A DNA stretch of 64,000 nt, taken from NCBI RefSeq assembly GCF_009745975.1, contig NZ_WHOL01000086.1:1-64000 (forward strand), given 5' to 3'. The stretch is from Actinokineospora pegani (GTDB lineage: Bacteria > Actinomycetota > Actinomycetes > Mycobacteriales > Pseudonocardiaceae). Under the pieces are notes generated by a model, which made no database searches, was not told the DNA's origin, and was given only the letters and a program-made list of their open reading frames with translations. Shown here piece after piece: positions 33,110 through 42,788 of this stretch. Position 1 is the stretch's first letter. The number at the start of each line of letters is the position of its first letter. The position numbers and the translations under genes were made by a program.

Positions 33110-35008
33110 TCAGGGTTTGCGGGTGATCACCACGAACGGGGCGTCCAGGGTGTCGTCGACGGTCCAGACGGCGGGGTCGAACTGCGAGCGCTCGAACGTC
33201 TCGTCGAACATCCTCCACCGGTCGGGGTCGTCGGTCTCGCGCAGGAGGAAGACATCGATCGGACCGTACTGCATGGTGTCCACGGCCTCGGTGAACGCGG
33301 CGGGGTCGCGCTCGTCGACCACCTCGGCCAGGGCGGCCCTGCGGTCGTCCCAGCGCGCCAGGGAGGACGCCGAGGTGCGGTCGGAGCCCATGTAGGCCCA
33401 CCACGGCAGGAACGAGTACAGCCGCTCGTCGGGCGACAGGACTGTCGGCAGGCTGTCCGCGCCCCGCACGCTCTCCACGGACTCTTGGATCGCGGTGACC
33501 GGCAAGCACGGTATGCGGCCGTCCGCGGGCGCGAAGCGGGGGTAGCCGCAGTCCGGCTGCGGCTCCAGGTGGGCGAAGGTGGAGTGGTTGCCCCGCTCGG
33601 CGAGCACGCCGGAGCCTGCCAGCCAGGGGCGCGGACGCCACTCGTCCCAGTAGGTGAAGCCCACCCAGACCAGGGCGACGACGACGACGGAGGCCCCGAC
33701 CCGGGTGGGGGTGGCGAACGAGAAGCGGCGTGCCAGGGCGGGGGCGGCCGTGGCCAGGGTGATGACGCCCGCCGCGACGAGCACGGCCCCGACCAGGCGC
33801 GGGACGTAGTGCAGCAGCGTGGTGTGCTCGGTCAGCACGAACCGCACGCCCATGATCACCCAGAACGCGTACGCGCCGATCAGCAGGTAGAGCATCGGCC
33901 AGGCCCAGTCCGAGCGCTTGCGGTACCAGACGAGCCCGGCGATGCCGACGAGCTGCACCGCGCCCAGGATCGTCGGCTCGAGGAAGGGGAAGCCGTTCTC
34001 CGGCAGCTCCCAGGACTGGTACAGGTCGCTGACGCCCTGGCCACCGGTGGTGAGCAGGCCGTGCACGTACGGGATGAGGAACGGCGAGGACACCACCAGC
34101 AGCACGACCCCGGAGAGCAGCACGTGCGTGACGTAGCGGGCCTTGGCGGAGCTGCGCAGCAGGCCCACGACCGCCACCGCGAGCACTCCGAGCAGGCCGA
34201 AGGGGTACCAGCCGAAGTAGGTGATGAAGATGAGGCCGCCGATGGCGCCCGCGGGCAGCCAGTGCAGCCGCCCGCGCGCGGGGTTGGCGAAAGTGCAGAT
34301 GACCCAGGGGATGAACACGAACAGGGCGATGACGGCGAAGGACTTGCGCGGGTCGCCCCAGACCAGCAGCCCGGACGCGCTGATCACCAGTGCCGTGCCC
34401 GCGGGCAGGAGCCTGCGCCACAGCACGAACGCCGCGACCACCGACAGCGACGCCAGCAGCACCTCGGCCACCCCGAGCAGCCGCCAGGCCGGGATGTCGA
34501 GCAGCAGCGATGTGCGGCCGACGACCCAGGGGAACAGCGGCGGGTACTCGGAGGGGACGTCGCGCACGAACGCGTCCGACGACCAGAACGTCGCCGTGTA
34601 GCGGACCGCTGCCGCCGACATCCGCGACATGTCCCCGACCAGCCCCGAGAAGCCGAACGGCGTCCCGTTGAGGGCCGTCTGCAGCGCGAAGGCGAGCCAC
34701 GCCGCGAACAGGCCCGCGCCCAGCCCCGCGACCCACTCCCCCGCGCGCTTCCAGCACGCGACGGCGAAGCCGACGGCCAGCAGGACCCCGCCCGCGGCCA
34801 GCGGCATGAAGGCACCGCGCATCGAGAACGGGTCGATGTCGTTGCCCGCGCGCTCCAGCAGCAGGGCGATCGGGGTGAACACCAGCCAGGCGAGGACCGC
34901 CACGACCGACGGGTTGAGCAGCGCCGAGCGCACCCGCCCCGGCGGCGGGGCCGGGTCCTCGGCGGCGGGGGCCGCAACCGTGGAGTTCTCGGTCGTCGAT
35001 GCAGACAC
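33110..35008 (-). CDS. aftA: Galactan 5-O-arabinofuranosyltransferase AftA
   Basis: The 632-residue protein has 11 or more membrane segments followed by a C-terminal extracellular domain of about 200 residues. The GT85 signature region is near residues 125-170 (GDMSRMSAAAVRYTATFWSS, DVPSEYPPLFPWVVGR), with the conserved Asp in the first outer loop. AftA adds the first arabinofuranose from decaprenyl-phosphoryl-arabinose to the galactan of arabinogalactan, outside the membrane. It marks a cell wall of the mycolata or Pseudonocardiales type. The GT2 gene lies 32 bp upstream on the same strand, so the two are probably one operon. Confidence 0.9.
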   Translation of the reverse strand: MSASTTENSTVAAPAAEDPAPPPGRVRSALLNPSVVAVLAWLVFTPIALLLERAGNDIDPFSMRGAFMPLAAGGVLLAVGFAVACWKRAGEWVAGLGAGLFAAWLAFALQTALNGTPFGFSGLVGDMSRMSAAAVRYTATFWSSDAFVRDVPSEYPPLFPWVVGRTSLLLDIPAWRLLGVAEVLLASLSVVAAFVLWRRLLPAGTALVISASGLLVWGDPRKSFAVIALFVFIPWVICTFANPARGRLHWLPAGAIGGLIFITYFGWYPFGLLGVLAVAVVGLLRSSAKARYVTHVLLSGVVLLVVSSPFLIPYVHGLLTTGGQGVSDLYQSWELPENGFPFLEPTILGAVQLVGIAGLVWYRKRSDWAWPMLYLLIGAYAFWVIMGVRFVLTEHTTLLHYVPRLVGAVLVAAGVITLATAAPALARRFSFATPTRVGASVVVVALVWVGFTYWDEWRPRPWLAGSGVLAERGNHSTFAHLEPQPDCGYPRFAPADGRIPCLPVTAIQESVESVRGADSLPTVLSPDERLYSFLPWWAYMGSDRTSASSLARWDDRRAALAEVVDERDPAAFTEAVDTMQYGPIDVFLLRETDDPDRWRMFDETFERSQFDPAVWTVDDTLDAPFVVITRKP

Positions 35009-35040
35009 TGGGTTCCTACCTGGTGGAAGACGAAGACGGG

Positions 35041-35925
35041 TCAGCGCAGGGCGTGGCGGAGCAGGCCGCGGGTGACGCCCATGTCGCGCGCGCGCAAGGC
35101 CCAGGGCACCTGCACCAGGGCGTTGAGGCGGGAGAACACGCGGTTGCGCGAGGCGCGGGCGGCCTTGGGCCAGCCGAACTCGGCCAGCTCGCGCTGCATG
35201 TCGACGAAGTAGCGGCGTTCCTGGCGGAAGCGGGTGCCGTCGCGGGCGACCGTGCTGGAGTGGCTCGAGCGGTGCCTGCGGTACTTGAAGGCCACCTGGT
35301 CGCCGAGGACGAGGTTGCCGCCGCGCATCAGGATGTCCATGACGATGGCCAGGTCGTGCACGGCGTCGCTGTCCGGGCGCTGGACGAGGTCGCGGCTGAT
35401 GTCGCGGCGGTAGGTCAGCGCGGGGGTGTAGAGCCAGTTGCCGCGCAGCAGGCTGATGGCGGCCGTCTCGCCGCGCAGCTCCATCTCGCCGCCGCGCGGG
35501 CGGGCGAGCGCCTTGGCCTTGTCCGCCAGGGGCAGGTGCGGCCGGTCCTGCTCGTCGATGACCTGGATGCCGGGCTGGACCATGCTGGCGCCGGGGTGGC
35601 GCTCGAGCAGCCGGGCGATCTCACGGCCGTAGTTGGGCAGCATGATGTCGTCGGCGTCGAGCATGACGAAGTAGTCCTGCTTGGCCTCGCGCAGCGCGCG
35701 GTGCTTGTTGCCCGCCACACCGAGGTTCTTGTCGTTGCGCAAGTAGTTGATGCGCTCGTCGCCGATCGCGTTGACCGTCTTCTCGACCGCGGCGCCGTCG
35801 GGGAAGCAGTCCTCGAGGATGGTCAGACGCCAATCGGTGTCCTCAAGCGCGCGCACACTCCCCACGGTGCGCATGAGGTAATCGGGGTTCCCGTAGTACG
35901 GGACCACGATGTCGAGTGAGATCAT
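35041..35925 (-). CDS. Family 2 glycosyltransferase
   Basis: From the ATG at 35925 (MISLDIVVPYYGNPDYLMRT) the 294-residue protein has a GT-A fold: nucleotide-binding DIVVPYYGN, the LEDCFPDG loop, NLGVAGNKHRALREAKQDYF, and the metal-binding VMLDADDIMLPNY (DxD). A C-terminal HDLAIVMDIL segment may hold the catalytic base. No membrane segment. It is adjacent to aftA and probably acts in cell-wall or surface polysaccharide synthesis. The ATG eight codons upstream is possible but lacks support. Confidence 0.85.
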   Translation of the reverse strand: MISLDIVVPYYGNPDYLMRTVGSVRALEDTDWRLTILEDCFPDGAAVEKTVNAIGDERINYLRNDKNLGVAGNKHRALREAKQDYFVMLDADDIMLPNYGREIARLLERHPGASMVQPGIQVIDEQDRPHLPLADKAKALARPRGGEMELRGETAAISLLRGNWLYTPALTYRRDISRDLVQRPDSDAVHDLAIVMDILMRGGNLVLGDQVAFKYRRHRSSHSSTVARDGTRFRQERRYFVDMQRELAEFGWPKAARASRNRVFSRLNALVQVPWALRARDMGVTRGLLRHALR

Positions 35926-36097
35926 CTGCGTTTTCCGCCCCCTGTACACGCCGTTTAATTCGGCGGCAGCATGTTAGCGGGTCGGTGGTGACGGCGTTCG
36001 CGCGAGCCTTGTGAACCGCCGATGACGATCACGCCGGCCCGGTCGCGCGGGTCCGGTCGCGCGTTCGGTCCGCTCGGGGTGGACTGGCCGATCCGCA

Positions 36098-38371
36098 CTA
36101 GAACGCGAAGCCTTGGCCGTGGGCGCGGGGTGCGGGTTCGGGCGGGGCGAGGCTCAGGCGCTCGGTGAGCTGGGTGTTGCGGGGCCGGGACCGGTTGCGC
36201 AACGCGGTGGTGAGCGCGCGCTGGTGGCCCACCACGACCACCAGCTTCCGCGCGCGGGTGATGGCTGTGTAAAGCAGGTTGCGCTGCAACAGCAGGTGGG
36301 GCGTCTCGGCCGTCAGCGGGATGACGACGTAGGGGTACTCGCTGCCCTGGCTGCGGTGGACGGTCAGCGCGTAGGCGTGCGCGAGGGTGTCGAGCTCGTC
36401 GAAGTCGTAGCAGGCGACCTGCCCGTCGTCGAGGGTGAGCTCGACGGTCTGGTTGTCCTTGTCCAGGGCGGTGATCGTGCCCGTGGCCCCGTTGAAGACA
36501 CCGTGCTCGCCCCTGGTCGGGTCGTTGCGGGTGGGGCTGACCTTGTCGCCGAGGCGGAACGGGCGGTCGTCGGCCCAGTGCTGGGGCTTGTCGTCGGACT
36601 CGGGGTTGAGCTGGTCCTGCACGGCGCGGGACAGGGCGAGCGCGCCGGTGGCGCGGGCCTTGCCCGGGCACAGGATCTGCACGTCGGCGACGGCGCAGCC
36701 CTGCTTGGCGGGCAGGCCGCGGGTGGCGATGTCGACGACCAGGGCGGGGATGTCGGCGGGGTCGTCCTCGGCGAGGGCGTGGAACCAGAACTGCGGGCCG
36801 TTGACGGGCGGGTCGCCGTTGACCACGTTGCGGGCGTTGCTGACGATGCCGCTGCCCGCCTCCTGGCGGTAGACGGTGTCCAGCCGGGTCGAGGGGATGT
36901 CGGCGACGCCGAGCAGGTCGTGCAGGACCGCGCCGGGGCCGACGCTGGGCAGTTGGTCGACGTCGCCGACGAGCAGCAGGTGGCTGCCGGTGGGGATGGC
37001 GCGCAGCAGCCGCTCGGCGATGAGGACGTCCAGCATGGACGCCTCGTCGACCACGACGAGGTCCGAGGACAGGCCGTCGTCGGGGTCGAACAGGCCGCCG
37101 TCGTCGAGCGGGTTGTCCCGGCGGTGCACGAGCCGGTGCACGGTGGTGGCGCGCAGGCCGGTCAGGGTGGCCAGCCGCTGCGCGGCCCGGCCGGTCGGGG
37201 CGGCCAGCGCGACCGAGGCGCCCCGGGACCTGGCCGCCCTGGTGATCGCGGCGACGGTGTGGCTCTTGCCGCTGCCCGGGCCGCCGGTGAGGATCGACAG
37301 CGGCTGGGTCAGCGCCATCTCGACGGCCTCGGCCTGCCGGTCGCCGAGCGGGGCGGCCTCGACGAAGCCGGGGCGCGCGGCGGGCATGGCCGAGGTGGAC
37401 GCGAGCAGCCTGCGCACGTGGTCGGCGACCGCCGCCTCCCGCCGGTGCAGCCAGGCCGGGGTCACCAGGTCGCCGTCGGCGCGGACCGGGGAGCGCTCGA
37501 TGACCACCGAGCCCATGTCGAGCAGTTCGTCGAGCGCCTCGCGCAGGAGGTCGAGATCCTGGCGGACCAGGCCCAGCGCGGTGGACAGCAGCTCGCCCCT
37601 GGGCAGGAAGCAGTGCCCGGCCTTGCCCCGGGCGTCGTCGAGGACGTGCAGCAGGGCGGCGCGCATCCGGGCGGCGCTGCGCTCGGGGATGCCCACCGCC
37701 AGCGCGATCCGGTCGGCGATGTGGAAGCCGATGCCGCGCACCCGCTCGATGAGCTGGTAGGGGTGCTGCTCGACGACCTGCCTGGCGTCGGCGCCCAGGT
37801 GCTTGTGGATGCGCACGGCCAGGCCCGGGGTGACGCCGACGCCCTGCAGGAACACCATGACCTCGCGGATGGCCCGCTGCTCGGCCCAGCCCGCCAGGAT
37901 CGTCGCCAGCCGCTTGGCCCCGATGAGCGGCACGCCGAGCAGCAGCTCGGGGGTGGTGTCGATGACGGTGAGGGTGCGCTCGCCGAAGCGGTCGACGATG
38001 GACTGGGCGATGGTCGGCCCGATGCCCTTGATCAGCCCGGAGCCCAGGTAGGCGCGGATGGCGCGGACGGTGGCGGGCATCACCCGCTCGCACTCGGCGG
38101 CCTTGAGCGTGTCGGAGCGCGCGGACCAGCGGCCGGTGACCCGCAGCGTCTCCCCCGGCTGCAACCCGGCCAGCACGACGCCGCCGACCTTGACCTCCAC
38201 GCCGTCCTCACCGGTGCCGAGCACCGCGACCGTGTGGCCGTCGGAGCCCACGTGGATGATGCGCTCGACCACGCCCTCCACCACGTCGCCGCTCTCGGCG
38301 GCGGTGAGCGGCTGCGCCGACACGGCTGGCTCCCTGGGCTGGTCGGAGACATGGGCCTGGCTGTTGATCAC
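36098..38371 (-). CDS. recD2: RecD2-type 5'-3' DNA helicase
   Basis: The 757-residue protein has the RecD2 layout. An N-terminal OB-like region (GDVVEGVVERIIHVGSDGHT) is followed by helix-hairpin-helix repeats (IKGIGPTIAQSIVDRFGERT, VPLIGAKRLATILAGW). SF1B helicase motifs follow: ILTGGPGSGKSHTVAAITRA (Walker A, about residue 355), VVDEASMLDVLIAERLLRAI, LLLVGDVDQLPSVGPGAVLH, LDTVYRQEAGSGIVSNAR, and YALTVHRSQGSEYPYVVIPL. RecD2 acts without RecBC in repair and replication-fork processing. It diverges from the Ski2-like helicase gene with only 20 bp between start codons. Confidence 0.95.
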   Translation of the reverse strand: MINSQAHVSDQPREPAVSAQPLTAAESGDVVEGVVERIIHVGSDGHTVAVLGTGEDGVEVKVGGVVLAGLQPGETLRVTGRWSARSDTLKAAECERVMPATVRAIRAYLGSGLIKGIGPTIAQSIVDRFGERTLTVIDTTPELLLGVPLIGAKRLATILAGWAEQRAIREVMVFLQGVGVTPGLAVRIHKHLGADARQVVEQHPYQLIERVRGIGFHIADRIALAVGIPERSAARMRAALLHVLDDARGKAGHCFLPRGELLSTALGLVRQDLDLLREALDELLDMGSVVIERSPVRADGDLVTPAWLHRREAAVADHVRRLLASTSAMPAARPGFVEAAPLGDRQAEAVEMALTQPLSILTGGPGSGKSHTVAAITRAARSRGASVALAAPTGRAAQRLATLTGLRATTVHRLVHRRDNPLDDGGLFDPDDGLSSDLVVVDEASMLDVLIAERLLRAIPTGSHLLLVGDVDQLPSVGPGAVLHDLLGVADIPSTRLDTVYRQEAGSGIVSNARNVVNGDPPVNGPQFWFHALAEDDPADIPALVVDIATRGLPAKQGCAVADVQILCPGKARATGALALSRAVQDQLNPESDDKPQHWADDRPFRLGDKVSPTRNDPTRGEHGVFNGATGTITALDKDNQTVELTLDDGQVACYDFDELDTLAHAYALTVHRSQGSEYPYVVIPLTAETPHLLLQRNLLYTAITRARKLVVVVGHQRALTTALRNRSRPRNTQLTERLSLAPPEPAPRAHGQGFAF

Positions 38372-38391
38372 ATAGGGTAGCGTCGAGCGCG

Positions 38392-41082
38392 GTGGGGGGC
38401 GAGCACGTGGACGGTGGGGACCAGGGCGTGGCGCCCGCGCTGCACTGGCGCAAGACGACCGACCCCGACCTGCGGCTGCCCCGGTTGCCCGGGGACGCGG
38501 ACTTCCGGGTCCTGCTGCCCGACTCCCCCCGCTTCGACGCCCTGCGCGCCCGCCTGGACGCCGCCGGGGCCCGGCACCGGTCGGTGCGGCACTGGGTCGA
38601 GGACGAGGTCATCACCACGGTCCGCCCGGGCGGGTCGGTGGCGGAGCTGACCGTGGCCACGGCCGTGTCCTCCGGGGGGCGCCGGGACTGGGGCGGTCTG
38701 GCCGCCGACGAGCGGGCCGCGGCCGCCAGGGACGCCTTCGAGCTGGTCTGGCTGGCGCACGAGCCCACCGACGACGACGCCGCCCCGGTGCCCGCCGCCG
38801 ACCTGGTGCCGCCGGAGTGGGTCGACTACCTGCCGTTCCCCACGCTCAACCCGGCCCAGGCGCACGCCGCCCCCGCCGTGCTGGGCGGTGACGAGCACCT
38901 GGTGGTCACCGCGCCCACCGGGGCGGGCAAGACGGTCGTGGGCATGCTGGCGGCGCTGCGGGCCATCCTGGGCGACAAGCGCAAGGCGGCGTGGCTGGTG
39001 CCGCAGCGGTCGCTGACCGACGAGCTGGACCGGGAGCTGGCGGCCTGGCGGGGCAGGGGCCTGCGGGTGGAGCGGCTGTCCGGGGAGCACCTGACCGACG
39101 TGGGGCGGGTGCGCTCGGCGGACCTGTGGGTGGCCACGACGGAGAAGTTCGAGGCGATCTGCCGGGCCGGGTCGCTGCAGGCGGCGCTGGCCGAGGTGGG
39201 CTGCCTGGTGGTCGACGAGGTGCACCTGCTCGGCGCGGCCGAGCGCGGCCCGCTGCTGGAGGCGCTGCTGGCCAGGGTGCGCGGGGCGGGCTCCCCGGTG
39301 CGGATCGTGGGCCTGTCGGCGACGGTGTCGAACGGGGCCGAGATCGCCTCCTGGCTGCAGGGCGCGCTGGTCGCCACGACGTGGCGGCCGACCCGGCTGA
39401 CCTGGCAGCTCCCGCAGGTCCCGGCCTCGTCGGACCGCACGACGGAGAACACGCTGCGCACCAGGGCGGCCGTGGAGCTGGTGGCTCGGGTCAGCGGTGA
39501 CGGCGGCAGCGTGCTGGTGTTCTGCGGCAGCAAGCCGAACGTGCGGGCCACCGCGCTGGCCATCGCCGCGTCGCGGGGCGCGGACACGGCGGGCGTGCGG
39601 GCCGATGACACCGAGCGGCTGCACCGGGTCTGCGCGTCGGTGGGGGTCGGGCTGCACTACAAGGACTGGGAGCACAAGCGCGAGTCCGAGCACCGGTTCC
39701 GCAACCGCGAGTGGGACGTGCTGGTGGCGACCACGACGGTGGCGGCCGGGGTGAACCTGCCCGCGCGGGCGGTGGTCGTGCGCGACACCCGGGTCGGGCT
39801 CGACCCGATCGACACCGCGACCGTGCTGCAGATGTTCGGCCGGGCGGGCCGGGTCGGCGCCGGGGAGCGCGAGGGCTGGGCCTACCTGGTCACCACCGAG
39901 CTGGAGCGGGCGGGCTGGCAGGAGGCGCTGGTCGGCGGGTACACGGTGCGCTCGCGCATCCACGAGGACCTGCCCGACCACGTGCTGGCCGAGGCGGTGC
40001 AGGGCAGGCTCACCACGGTCGAGCACGCGCGGCGCTGGTGGCTGGGCACGCTGTCGCACCACCAGGGCGACTCCGACACCGCGCCGGTGCTCGAGGCGGT
40101 CGGCTTCCTCGTCGCCGAGGGCTTCCTGGCCCGCGACGGCGACCGGCTGCGGGTGACCGAGCTGGGCCTGCTCACCGCCCGGCTCATGGTCGACACCCGG
40201 ACCGGGGCGGCGCTGCGGTCGACGCTGGCGCAGGTCCCGCCGCCGACCGACCCGGACGAGGCCGAGGACACGCTGGTCCTGCTGGTGTCACGGCTGGTGC
40301 CCGAGCTGGCCCAGGCCCCGGTGGCCGAGGCGGTCCGCCCGGCGGTGGCGGCCGTGTTGAAGGCGGGCGGGCGGCGGGAGCGGATCGCGCCGACCACGGC
40401 GGCCACCGGGCCGGGCGCGGGCACCACGAGCTCCCCCGGCGACCTGGCGCGGGCGGCGCTGCTGCTGGTCGCGCACTCCCCCGAGCTGTTCACCAGGGGC
40501 GGGCGCGCGGTGGCCGGGCTGCCCTGGGGCACGCTGCACCCGGTGCTGGACCAGGCGCCGCGCTACCTGGGGTGGCTGGCCGCGCAGGGGTACCTGCGCG
40601 CGGTGCACCCGTGGGTGGCGATCGTGGCGTCCGACCTGGCCCGGCGCGTCCGGTGGCGGGCGCTGGGGCCGCCGCGCGGGGCCGGGCGGCTGCTGTGGAT
40701 GTGCGAGCAGATGGCGCCGTCCCCGCACACCGACGACGTCGTGCCCCGGCTGTGGGAGGCGGCGCGGTCGCGCGGGGTGGCGGCGCCGGACTGGCCGCAC
40801 ACGACGCCGCCGCGCGGCTGTCTGCTCGGCCAGGACGACTACCTGGCGCTGCTGCGCGAGCGGGCGACCGGTGTGTCGATCACGGTGTCCGATGGCGAGG
40901 CGACCGTGTCCGGGCTGGTCTCGGGGGCGGTCGTGGCCTGGTCGGGGCTGAAAATGGTGGGGGCGTCGGACCGAGCCGTGGTGGACTGCCCACCCGGCGC
41001 GACGGACGGGGTCGCGGTGTTCACCCGCCGGGGCGACCACACCGCGATCGGGAAGCTGGGGACGCACTACCTGGGGGTGTGA
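38392..41082 (+). CDS. Ski2-like DEAD/DEAH-box helicase
   Basis: The 896-residue protein has SF2 motifs: APTGAGKTVVGMLAALRA (motif I, about residue 175), CLVVDEVHLLGAAERGPLLE (DEVH box), VGLSATVSNGAEIASWLQGA (motif III), VLVFCGSKPNVRATALAIAA, and TTTVAAGVNLPARAVVVRDT with MFGRAGRVGAGEREG (motifs V and VI). A winged-helix region (about 520-600) and a C-terminal domain of about 150 residues follow. This is the Hel308/Ski2-like class. Its role is probably DNA repair. A GTG at 38407 is an equally possible start. The stop overlaps the ABC transporter start (TGATG). Confidence 0.9.
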   Translation: MGGEHVDGGDQGVAPALHWRKTTDPDLRLPRLPGDADFRVLLPDSPRFDALRARLDAAGARHRSVRHWVEDEVITTVRPGGSVAELTVATAVSSGGRRDWGGLAADERAAAARDAFELVWLAHEPTDDDAAPVPAADLVPPEWVDYLPFPTLNPAQAHAAPAVLGGDEHLVVTAPTGAGKTVVGMLAALRAILGDKRKAAWLVPQRSLTDELDRELAAWRGRGLRVERLSGEHLTDVGRVRSADLWVATTEKFEAICRAGSLQAALAEVGCLVVDEVHLLGAAERGPLLEALLARVRGAGSPVRIVGLSATVSNGAEIASWLQGALVATTWRPTRLTWQLPQVPASSDRTTENTLRTRAAVELVARVSGDGGSVLVFCGSKPNVRATALAIAASRGADTAGVRADDTERLHRVCASVGVGLHYKDWEHKRESEHRFRNREWDVLVATTTVAAGVNLPARAVVVRDTRVGLDPIDTATVLQMFGRAGRVGAGEREGWAYLVTTELERAGWQEALVGGYTVRSRIHEDLPDHVLAEAVQGRLTTVEHARRWWLGTLSHHQGDSDTAPVLEAVGFLVAEGFLARDGDRLRVTELGLLTARLMVDTRTGAALRSTLAQVPPPTDPDEAEDTLVLLVSRLVPELAQAPVAEAVRPAVAAVLKAGGRRERIAPTTAATGPGAGTTSSPGDLARAALLLVAHSPELFTRGGRAVAGLPWGTLHPVLDQAPRYLGWLAAQGYLRAVHPWVAIVASDLARRVRWRALGPPRGAGRLLWMCEQMAPSPHTDDVVPRLWEAARSRGVAAPDWPHTTPPRGCLLGQDDYLALLRERATGVSITVSDGEATVSGLVSGAVVAWSGLKMVGASDRAVVDCPPGATDGVAVFTRRGDHTAIGKLGTHYLGV

Positions 41083-42788
41083 TGGGCGAGCCGAAGCCAT
41101 CGATCAGGACGGGGATGCCGGGGCCGGGGGCGCTGGCCGGGCCCGCCCGGTTCCTGTGGTGGCTGGTGGGCAGGCAGCCCGCCAGGATCGCGGCGGGGGC
41201 GACGCTGAGCTCGCTGTGGCTCGTCGGCCTGGCGGCCGTGCCCTACCTGCTGTCGCGGGCGGTAGACGACGGGCTGCGCACCGGGGACCCCGGGGCGCTG
41301 CTGGCCTGGGCTGGCGTGCTGCTCGGGGCGCTGCTGCTGGTCGAGGCGGTGGCGACGCTGCGGCACCGGACCATGACCCGGCTCAGGATGGCGACCTCGC
41401 TGATGGTGGCCCGGCTGTGCGTGGACCAGTCGACCAGGCTGGGCGGGGCGCTGACCGGGCGCGTGGCGGCGGGCGAGATCGCGACCGTCGGCATGGGCGA
41501 CGTGCAGCCGATCACCCGGTCCATGACGGCCGCCGGGCCGGGGTTCGGGTCGGTGGTGGGCTACCTGGCCGTGGCCGTGCTGATGTTCGACATCTCGCCC
41601 GTGCTGGCGGTCGTGGTGCTGACCGGGGTGCCGGTGCTGGCGCTGGTCGTCGGGCCGCTGCTGTCGCGGCTGCACCGGGTGAGCGCGGGCTACCGGGAGC
41701 GCGAGGGGCAGTTGACCGCGCGGTTGGTGGACATGCTGTCGGGGCTGCGGGTGCTCAACGGGCTGGGCGGCAAGCAGGCGTGCCTGGACACCTACCGGCG
41801 CGAGTCGCACGCCCTGCGCGACGACGGGTACCGGGTGGGCGCGATGACGAGCTGGATCGAGGCCGCGGGGGTCGGGCTGCCCGCGCTGTTCCTGGCCGTG
41901 GTGACCTGGCTCGCCGCCCGGATGACGGCGACCGGGGAGATCACGGCGGGCGAACTGGTGGCGGTGTACGGGTACGCGGCCATGCTGGTGGTGCCGGTGT
42001 TCTTCTTCATCGAGTGCGCGGGCGACATCACCCGGGCGCTGGTGGCCGGACGCCGGGTCACCGCCTTCCTCGGGCTGACCCCGGACCGCCCGGCGCCCGC
42101 GGCGACGGCGCCCGACGGGCCCGCGCCGCTGGTCGACCCGGTGTCGGGCCTGGTGGTCGAGCCGGGCGCGTTCACCGTCGTCGCGTGTGCGGCCCCGACG
42201 GACGCGCTGGCCGCCGTGGACCGGCTCGGGCGCTTCGCCGCACCGGCCGCGCTCTGGGGCGGGGTCGAGGTGGACCGGGTGCCGGACGAGGACTTCCGCG
42301 AGCGCGTCCTGGTCGCCGACAACGACGCGGCCCTGTTCACGGGCACGGTCCGCGAGGTGGTGGCGGGGCGGGGCGCGCCGGATGACGAGCGGGTGCGGGC
42401 GGCGGTGCGGACAGCGGCCGCCACCGAGGTGGTCGACGGTCTGCCCGCGGGCCTGGACACGGTGCTCTCGGCGGGCGGGACGACCCTGTCCGGCGGTCAG
42501 CGGCAGCGGTTGCGGCTGGCCAGGGCGGTGTGCGCGGGGCCGGAGGTGCTGATCGCGGTCGACCCGACCTCGGCGGTGGACACCCACACCGAGGCGCTGG
42601 TGGTGGCGGGGCTGCGCCAGGCGCGGACCGGGCTGGCGACGGTGCTGGTGTCGACCTCGCCGGTCGTGCTGGACCAGGCGGACGTGGTGGCGCACGTGGT
42701 CGACGGGCGGGTCGCCGCCGTGGGCGCGCACCGCGACCTGCTCGCCGACCCGGCCTACCGGGCACTGGTCTCCCGGGAGGACGGGTGA
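41082..42788 (+). CDS. ABC exporter subunit with degenerate Walker A and Walker B
   Basis: The ATG at 41082 overlaps the helicase stop. The 568 residues have six membrane segments (about 25-310) and a nucleotide-binding domain. Where the Walker A P-loop should be there is FTVVACAAPTDALAAVDRLG, with no GxxGxGK. The signature LSGGQRQRLRLARAV is perfect. The Walker B region reads PEVLIAVDPTSAVD and lacks the normal Asp-Glu. It can contribute only the signature half of an ATP site. The partner subunit encoded next has the reciprocal defects, so the two make a heterodimeric exporter with one working site. Substrate unknown. Confidence 0.9.
   Translation: MGEPKPSIRTGMPGPGALAGPARFLWWLVGRQPARIAAGATLSSLWLVGLAAVPYLLSRAVDDGLRTGDPGALLAWAGVLLGALLLVEAVATLRHRTMTRLRMATSLMVARLCVDQSTRLGGALTGRVAAGEIATVGMGDVQPITRSMTAAGPGFGSVVGYLAVAVLMFDISPVLAVVVLTGVPVLALVVGPLLSRLHRVSAGYREREGQLTARLVDMLSGLRVLNGLGGKQACLDTYRRESHALRDDGYRVGAMTSWIEAAGVGLPALFLAVVTWLAARMTATGEITAGELVAVYGYAAMLVVPVFFFIECAGDITRALVAGRRVTAFLGLTPDRPAPAATAPDGPAPLVDPVSGLVVEPGAFTVVACAAPTDALAAVDRLGRFAAPAALWGGVEVDRVPDEDFRERVLVADNDAALFTGTVREVVAGRGAPDDERVRAAVRTAAATEVVDGLPAGLDTVLSAGGTTLSGGQRQRLRLARAVCAGPEVLIAVDPTSAVDTHTEALVVAGLRQARTGLATVLVSTSPVVLDQADVVAHVVDGRVAAVGAHRDLLADPAYRALVSREDG

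Noticed and set aside
35999-38380. 755-codon plus-strand frame opposite recD2
   Set aside because: RecD2 has all helicase motifs. The opposite frame has none.
39711-41081. Upstream extension of the first ABC exporter frame
   Set aside because: It overlaps the helicase in another frame and lacks membrane segments. The ATG at 41082 is the coupled start.
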